The notes beneath the pieces were generated by a model. That model was not told the origin of the DNA. It searched no databases and saw only the letters and a list, made by a program, of their open reading frames with translations. The translations under genes were made by a program, and so were the position numbers. Below, piece after piece: positions 6,106-9,557 of a stretch of 9,557 nucleotides of DNA. This DNA is from Chloroflexota bacterium (GTDB lineage Bacteria; Chloroflexota; Limnocylindria; Limnocylindrales; CSP1-4), in the NCBI GenBank assembly GCA_021801545.1, contig JAJYXX010000127.1:1-9557 (forward strand). Direction: 5' to 3'. The first letter of the stretch is position 1, and every line of letters begins with the position of its first letter.

Positions 6106-6119
6106 CTATCAACTGATAG
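6106..6119. promoter_or_regulatory. Inverted repeat CTATCA-AC-TGATAG upstream of the PIG-L gene
   Basis: 6-bp perfect arms are separated by AC, in the most AT-rich patch of the local sequence. GATAGT at 6115-6120 could serve as a -10 box for the PIG-L gene with a leader of about 45-50 nt, so the repeat may be an operator. No convincing -35 is visible. Confidence 0.35.
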
Positions 6120-6171
6120 TGCGATGTGAAGCGCGGGGTCTCGGAGGGTCGTGGACGTGGGCGGAGGAGCG

Positions 6172-6960
6172 ATGGCGGACGATCAGGTGATCGAGCAGCC
6201 GGTGGCGGGCGACCGTCCGGTGCCCCACGCGTGGCGCCCCGCCCGGTTCATGGTGATCACCGCTCACCCCGACGACGCCGAGTTCGGCCCGGCGGCCACC
6301 GCCGCCCGCTGGATCGACGAAGGGTCCGTCGGCTGGCTCGTGTGCTGCACGAGCGGTGACCAGGGTGGCGAGGACCCGGAGCTCGACCCGCTCGCGCTGG
6401 CCGCGACCCGCGAGGCCGAGCAGCGCCGGGCGGCGGAGATCATCGGCTACGCAGGCGTCAGCTTCCTTCACCAGCCCGACGGGGCGCTCGCCAACGAGCT
6501 TGCCCTGCGGGAGCTGCTCGTCCGCGACATCCGGACGTTCCGGCCCGACGCGGTCCTGACCCACGATCCGGAGGTCCTCTTCTACCGGGGCGGCGGCGTG
6601 AACCACACCGATCACCGGGCAGCCGGGATGGCCGCCGTCGATGCTGCCTTCCCGGCCGCGCGCAACCCGATGGCGTTCCCGGAGCTGGTGCGGAACGGGT
6701 TCGCGCCGCACCGGGTTCGCCGGCTCTACCTGTTCTGGCCGAACGAGCCGGACGTCCGGGTGGACGTCGGCGCGACGCTCGACCGGAAGATCGCCGCCCT
6801 GCTGGCCCACGTGAGCCAGATCCGCGACCCGGCGCGTCTCAGCGAGCGGATCCGCCGTTGGGCGGCCGAGGAGGGAGCGCCGCTCGGGCTCGAGGCGGCC
6901 GAGGCGATGCGCCTCGTCGTCATCGACGAGGACGAGGACGAGGGACCGTCGGGCGGGTAG
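6172..6960 (+). CDS. PIG-L/LmbE family zinc-dependent deacetylase
   Basis: 262 aa from ATG 6172, chosen because GGAGG (6163-6167) lies 4 nt upstream; an in-frame GTG 6151 would add seven residues and bury that site. The family removes N-acetyl groups from GlcNAc-type sugars and related compounds (MshB, BshB and PIG-L are members). 'VITAHPDDAEFG' (28-39) carries the zinc ligands and the catalytic Asp of the AHPDD motif. 'VNHTDHRAAG' (143-152) gives the second zinc-site His and neighbouring family residues. 'TREAEQRRAAEIIG' is the usual helix between them. The protein ends in an acidic tail (DEDEDEG). It has no signal peptide, so it is probably cytoplasmic. It stands alone, between the bcp terminator and a convergent gene, so the substrate (mycothiol or bacillithiol precursor, glycolipid or other) cannot be inferred from neighbours. 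Confidence 0.9.
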   Translation: MADDQVIEQPVAGDRPVPHAWRPARFMVITAHPDDAEFGPAATAARWIDEGSVGWLVCCTSGDQGGEDPELDPLALAATREAEQRRAAEIIGYAGVSFLHQPDGALANELALRELLVRDIRTFRPDAVLTHDPEVLFYRGGGVNHTDHRAAGMAAVDAAFPAARNPMAFPELVRNGFAPHRVRRLYLFWPNEPDVRVDVGATLDRKIAALLAHVSQIRDPARLSERIRRWAAEEGAPLGLEAAEAMRLVVIDEDEDEGPSGG

Positions 6961-7016
6961 TCGGTCGGTCGCCCGTCGGTTCGTCGGCCGCCGTCGCCCG
7001 TCGGTCGCCCGTCGGT
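6961..7016. repeat. Short repeats between convergent genes
   Basis: Three exact copies of the 13-mer GTCGCCCGTCGGT lie at 6968-6980, 6993-7005 and 7004-7016, with partial copies between. The last overlaps the stop codon of the minus-strand gene. They fill the gap between the two converging genes. No ordinary hairpin terminator is evident. Confidence 0.6.
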
Positions 7017-8743
7017 CAGTCGCTCGCCAGCAGCAGCGGGCGGATCTGGCCCCACGCGTTCCAGAGCTCGGTCAGGCCGTCCGCCCGCCGACCGAGCATC
7101 GACACCATCTCGCCCAGGGTCAGGCTGCCGGCCGTCGCGGCAAGGTACTCGTCGCCGGCGGCCGTGACGTCCCGGAACAACTCGGCCCTCTCGGTTTCCG
7201 TCGGCCAGCGGCGAATCCGCATCGGGTCGAGGCCGGCATAGCCAACTGCGAGCGAGAGGTCTCGCTGGCTCGGGATCCGTCCGTCGACGAAGCCGCCGAG
7301 CCCGTCGAAGCGGTAGCCGAGCGAGCCGAGGGCGCTCGCGATCTCACGGGCCTGCGGGCGGGTGAACGGTCCCCAGAACGGATGATCGATCGGGAAGTCG
7401 AGACTCGACACCTCGATCGCACGGGCGAGGATCGCGTCGACCAGGTCGGTCAGGCGGTGCTGCCAGCGTCGCTGCTCGTCAGCGTCGTCGCCGGCGAGCC
7501 GGGCGACGACTCGTCGAAGGACCGCCCGATCGCCGCGCAGGAGCCGGAAGATCGCCGGTTCGCCGGGGCCGGACGTTCCGGCTCCCGTCCCCGCCATGAT
7601 GAGGTCCGGCTCGGGCCCGCCGGCTTCCGGCCGGTCGAGCTGCCGCTGTCTCGTCGCCTCGGGTGACGTGAGCGGGGCGCTGGCGCGAACGGGCGAGCCG
7701 GCAGCGGCTTCCTCGCACGTGGCGACCGCCTCGCGAGCGGCGAGGCACGCCTGCTGCGCCGACTCGGCGGCGATCCGGGCCGCGTCGGCCTCAACCGTCA
7801 GGCGTTCGATGACCGTCACCAGGCCGTTCGCCGCCTCCTGTTCGCGCCGCTGGGTGAGCGTCGCCTCCCGCGTTTCGTTGTTGATCCGGTTGATCTCCTG
7901 GAGCCACGCCCGGGCGGCCGTTTCGACCACCTCCCGGGAGCGGGCGGCGGCTCGCGCGGTGCGGAACTCGAGGTGGGCCGCCTCCTTCGCGGCGCGGAGC
8001 GCCCGTGGATCGGTGATGGCGGCAGCCCGGCTGGCACGGGTCAGGTGTTCGTCGTAGGCGCGCTGTGCGTCGCGGAGGTTGGTCGCCACGGCCTCGGCCT
8101 GTGCGGTGAGGCGATCGGCGACCGCGCAGCGTTCCTCCACTGCCTGTCGCTCCTGCGCGCAGGGATCCGTGGCCGGGCGGGGGGTGGTGGAGCTGGGACC
8201 GGGGGTTGCGGCGGCCGAGCCGAGGGTGGCGCCGGAGTCGGTCGCAACAACGTCGGGCGCAGCAATGTCGGCCTCGGTGGCCCGCGGCTCGGCGGTGCTG
8301 GGCCACGGCGGCGGTTCCGGCACGCCGGCCGCGGCGGTCGGGTGGAGCGAGTCGTTGCCTGCGAGCGCGCCTGCTGTCACCGCCACCGGAACGGCTTCCG
8401 TGCGGGAGCGTGAACGGAGAGCGGCGAACATCGGGTCGGGGTCCGGATCGGGCTCGATCGTGATCGCGACCGGCCGTCGCGCTCCGAACGCGGGCCTGGG
8501 CGCTTCAGCGTCCCGGTCAGTCAGCCGTCGGTCGCCGGGCCCGCCGCGAGCCGGTCCGAAGGCGGCCAGCGGGACGGTACTCGCCAGGGTGGACGCGCGG
8601 CTGGACAGGCTGGATGGGGCGATCGTGAGCCGAACCTCGCGCGGGGCCGGCGGTCGTGAGCGGAGCACCTCGATGATCGCCGCGCCGGTGGCGACCCCGA
8701 GGACGAGCCCGAGGGCCAGAAAGGCGAACTCGCTCGCGGTCAC
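7016..8743 (-). CDS. Unrecognised membrane-anchored protein with helical region and C-terminal domain
   Basis: 575 aa from GTG 8743. Visible layout: one N-terminal TM helix (about 5-27, FAFLALGLVLGVATGAAIIEVL) followed by Arg residues; a Pro/Ala/Thr-rich, probably disordered linker (30-192) containing an acidic DPDPDPDP run near 99-104; a long charged, Ala-rich helical region with coiled-coil character (about 195-348); another short linker; and a compact C-terminal domain (about 396-575) with a 'DFPIDHPFWGPF' block. The only four cysteines are C195, C206, C333 and C343, at the two ends of the helical region. I recognise no family. Topology is uncertain, because Arg just after the helix would favour a cytoplasmic body. 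GTG 8743 was preferred to upstream in-frame starts because it places the TM helix at the N-terminus, AGGAGG lies 11 nt before it, and a promoter lies at 8832-8804. Confidence 0.78.
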   Translation of the reverse strand: MTASEFAFLALGLVLGVATGAAIIEVLRSRPPAPREVRLTIAPSSLSSRASTLASTVPLAAFGPARGGPGDRRLTDRDAEAPRPAFGARRPVAITIEPDPDPDPMFAALRSRSRTEAVPVAVTAGALAGNDSLHPTAAAGVPEPPPWPSTAEPRATEADIAAPDVVATDSGATLGSAAATPGPSSTTPRPATDPCAQERQAVEERCAVADRLTAQAEAVATNLRDAQRAYDEHLTRASRAAAITDPRALRAAKEAAHLEFRTARAAARSREVVETAARAWLQEINRINNETREATLTQRREQEAANGLVTVIERLTVEADAARIAAESAQQACLAAREAVATCEEAAAGSPVRASAPLTSPEATRQRQLDRPEAGGPEPDLIMAGTGAGTSGPGEPAIFRLLRGDRAVLRRVVARLAGDDADEQRRWQHRLTDLVDAILARAIEVSSLDFPIDHPFWGPFTRPQAREIASALGSLGYRFDGLGGFVDGRIPSQRDLSLAVGYAGLDPMRIRRWPTETERAELFRDVTAAGDEYLAATAGSLTLGEMVSMLGRRADGLTELWNAWGQIRPLLLASD

Positions 8744-8754
8744 CGGTGCCAGTT

Positions 8755-8760
8755 CCTCCT
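8755..8760 (-). promoter_or_regulatory. Shine-Dalgarno AGGAGG for the membrane-anchored protein
   Basis: AGGAGG on the minus strand lies 11 nt before GTG 8743. The match is perfect but the spacing is longer than usual. No ATG, GTG or TTG lies closer to it in any useful frame, so it supports 8743. Confidence 0.45.
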
Positions 8761-8803
8761 CCGCTGCTGATCGGCAGCCAGACGGGGCCGAGCCCCCGCG
8801 GGC

Positions 8804-8832
8804 AGCGTAGCTGCGACACCGGTGACCGTCAA
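8804..8832 (-). promoter_or_regulatory. Sigma70-like promoter of the membrane-anchored protein gene
   Basis: TTGACG (8832-8827) and TACGCT (8809-8804) are separated by exactly 17 nt. Predicted +1 is near 8797, giving a 54-nt leader to GTG 8743. The -35 matches consensus at 5 of 6 positions, making this the best promoter in the window. It would lie inside the gene if any start upstream of about 8797 were used. Confidence 0.65.
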
Positions 8833-8872
8833 CTGCACGGGTTGGGCCCGGGGCACGGGTTCCGGCCCGGGG

Positions 8873-8889
8873 CTTGCACGACGTGCAAG
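8873..8889. promoter_or_regulatory. Perfect palindrome CTTGCACGACGTGCAAG, candidate regulator site
   Basis: Two 8-bp arms flank a single A. It lies about 40 bp upstream of the -35 box of the membrane-anchored protein gene, a position suited to an activator or repressor. Its half-site TGCAAG recurs several times in the next 215 bp. The binding protein is unknown. Confidence 0.5.
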
Positions 8890-8995
8890 TAACCGACCAA
8901 CCGACCGGCTCGGACGGGTCGAGCACGGTTGTTCTCCTGACACGGGATGCAAGCGTTCGGCCCGGGTCGGTGCGAGCGGGCGCCGATCCTCACCC

Positions 8996-9047
8996 CGGTG
9001 CAAGAACCCGACGGTCGGAGGGCTCGCCGTGTCGGTTGCTTGCACCG
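8996..9047. repeat. Long imperfect hairpin CGGTGCAAG...CTTGCACCG
   Basis: 9-bp perfect arms (8996-9004 and 9039-9047) continue inward as AACC(C)GAC / GTCGGTT with one bulged base on each side. A further ACGG/CCGT pairing is possible. The right arm overlaps a second 17-nt imperfect palindrome CTTGCACCGTGCGCAAG (9039-9055). It could act as DNA cruciform/operator or as structured RNA. Confidence 0.4.
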
Positions 9048-9153
9048 TGCGCAAGCCCGGTCGGCTTTCCGACGCCGGGCGCAAGGATTCGACCGGGGCA
9101 GGTCCGGCCGGGGCGGGCGGTTCCAGGCGGCCCCGGAACCGCCCGGGGCGGGC

Positions 9154-9190
9154 GGCCCTGGAGCCGGCAGGCCCTGGAGCCGGCAGGCCC
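9154..9190. repeat. 16-bp tandem repeat, about 2.3 copies
   Basis: The unit GGCCCTGGAGCCGGCA occurs at 9154-9169 and 9170-9185 without mismatch, and a third partial copy GGCCC follows. Nothing indicates a function. Confidence 0.65.
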
Positions 9191-9259
9191 AAAGGGGCCA
9201 CCCAACGGCACGGCCACGCTCCGGCACCGCCGCCCGCCGCCATCGCCACCCACCGGCAG

Positions 9260-9294
9260 GTGCTTTGCAGCACGAGCGATGCGGATGGTAGATT
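9260..9294 (+). promoter_or_regulatory. Promoter of the GltD-like gene with palindrome over the -35
   Basis: TTGCAG (9265-9270) and TAGATT (9289-9294) are 18 nt apart, predicting +1 near 9301 and a leader of about 108 nt. The -35 sits inside the palindrome GTGCT-TTGC-AGCAC (9260-9273), a plausible repressor site. The leader contains two inverted repeats, at 9305-9326 and 9352-9365. Confidence 0.45.
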
Positions 9295-9408
9295 CCCGCG
9301 GTCGGCGGCCCGGGGTTCCCGGCCGCGCCGCTGCCCCTTCGACTGCCAGCCGTCCCGACCGGGACCCGCTGCATCAGGTCCGTCGCACAGGAGAGGCACG
9401 AACAGCCC

Positions 9409-9557
9409 GTGGTCATCGACCCGACCCAGGAATTCCTCGTCCAGCCCGTCGACGCCTCCTGGCTCCAGTGCAACATCGAGTGCCAGGAAGCGTGTCCGGT
9501 CGGAACGAACTGCCGCGGCTACCTGAATCTCGCGGCCGAGGGACGGTTCGAGGAGGG
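9409..9557 (+). CDS. Start of a GltD-type Fe-S oxidoreductase subunit (Fer4_20 domain), partial
   Basis: 49 codons from GTG 9409 to the right edge. 'WLQCNIECQEACPVGTNCRG' followed by 'YLNLAAEGRFEEG' (residues about 18-49) is the N-terminal Fer4_20 (dihydropyrimidine dehydrogenase domain II) motif, with C21, C25 and C29 and a following CP as iron-sulfur ligands. This domain begins glutamate synthase small subunits (GltD) and related FAD/NAD(P)-dependent oxidoreductases such as NfnL-, PreT- and AegA-like proteins, where it passes electrons between clusters and flavin. The extra Cys35 in 'GTNCRG' is unusual at that position. The FAD and NAD(P) domains lie outside the window, so the exact member cannot be decided. 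AGGAGAGG (9389-9396) lies 12 nt before the GTG, a long spacing. No other start exists nearby in frame. Confidence 0.8.
   Translation, partial: MVIDPTQEFLVQPVDASWLQCNIECQEACPVGTNCRGYLNLAAEGRFEE

Larger units (their letters stand above)
8833..9264. other. Non-coding region rich in TGCAAG motifs and hairpins
   Basis: About 430 bp between two divergent promoters has no credible gene. Open frames through it translate to low-complexity Arg/Gly/Pro/Ala strings with no start signals. It holds TGCAAG or CTTGCA at 8873, 8884, 8948, 8999 and 9039 (GCGCAAG at 9079). It also holds an imperfect hairpin at 8996-9047, a second at about 9056-9079, and a 16-bp tandem repeat at 9154-9190. Confidence 0.55.

Noticed and set aside
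8744..8926. Upstream GTG start at 8926 for the 575-aa membrane-anchored protein
   Set aside because: It would place the TTGACG-17-TACGCT promoter inside the coding region and put a 61-residue Arg/Cys-rich segment before the TM helix. GTG 8743 has an AGGAGG upstream.
9154..9190. Start of a CRISPR or larger satellite array
   Set aside because: There are only 2.3 adjoining copies with no spacers and no further copies downstream.
8822..9526. Plus-strand open frame of 234 codons covering the intergenic region and the GltD-like start
   Set aside because: The translation is low-complexity Ser/Arg/Pro/Ala. In 9409-9557 a different frame carries the clear Fer4_20 cysteine motif.

Overview
The window is GC-rich bacterial DNA (roughly 70% by eye) with strong G/C third-position bias, so most genes carry long open frames on the opposite strand. 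Several starts are GTG. Several genes have a TANNNT -10 box 6-7 nt before the start codon, which suggests leaderless transcription. Gene content and style fit a Chloroflexota lineage of the Limnocylindria type or an actinobacterium; this is inference, since no rRNA or phylogenetic marker is present. I see no tRNA, rRNA, CRISPR array, insertion sequence or prophage gene.

Left third (1-4768), all minus strand. Reading in the direction of transcription: a YbaK/EbsC-type aminoacyl-tRNA deacylase (4768-4181); 32 nt later a small cytoplasmic PQQ-like beta-propeller protein (4148-3576); a two-helix membrane protein with a GIDE/BAM-like middle region (3364-2642); and a large signalling protein that runs off the left edge (2476-1). 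The last joins an N-terminal MerR/excisionase-type winged HTH to four GAF domains and the beginning of a GGDEF domain. It is the most unusual gene here. Its own promoter (TTGGTA-17-TAGGCT) carries a spaced inverted repeat.

Middle (4808-6960), plus strand. A thiamine pyrophosphokinase (thiN) overlaps a Bcp/PrxQ peroxiredoxin by ATGA, and a strong hairpin terminator follows. Next comes a PIG-L/LmbE zinc deacetylase with a clear Shine-Dalgarno. thiN and the YbaK gene are divergent, with -10 boxes only about 27 bp apart. A 19-codon reading frame whose ATG sits just after the thiN -10 box ends in a GTGA overlap with one candidate thiN start.

Right third (6961-9557). After a short repeat-filled convergent gap lies an unrecognised membrane-anchored protein on the minus strand (8743-7016). 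It has a single N-terminal TM helix, a Pro/Ala-rich linker, a long helical region bounded by its only four cysteines, and a C-terminal globular domain. It has a good promoter (TTGACG-17-TACGCT). Between it and the last gene is about 430 bp of apparently non-coding DNA with clustered TGCAAG/CTTGCA motifs, a perfect 17-nt palindrome and long imperfect hairpins. The window ends with the start of a GltD-type (Fer4_20) iron-sulfur oxidoreductase subunit on the plus strand, with its own promoter and a leader of about 110 nt.

Nothing links these genes into one pathway. They look like several short housekeeping or stress operons beside one multi-sensor regulator. The points most worth following are the HTH-GAF-GGDEF fusion, the TGCAAG-rich intergenic region, the four-cysteine membrane protein and the leaderless-start pattern.
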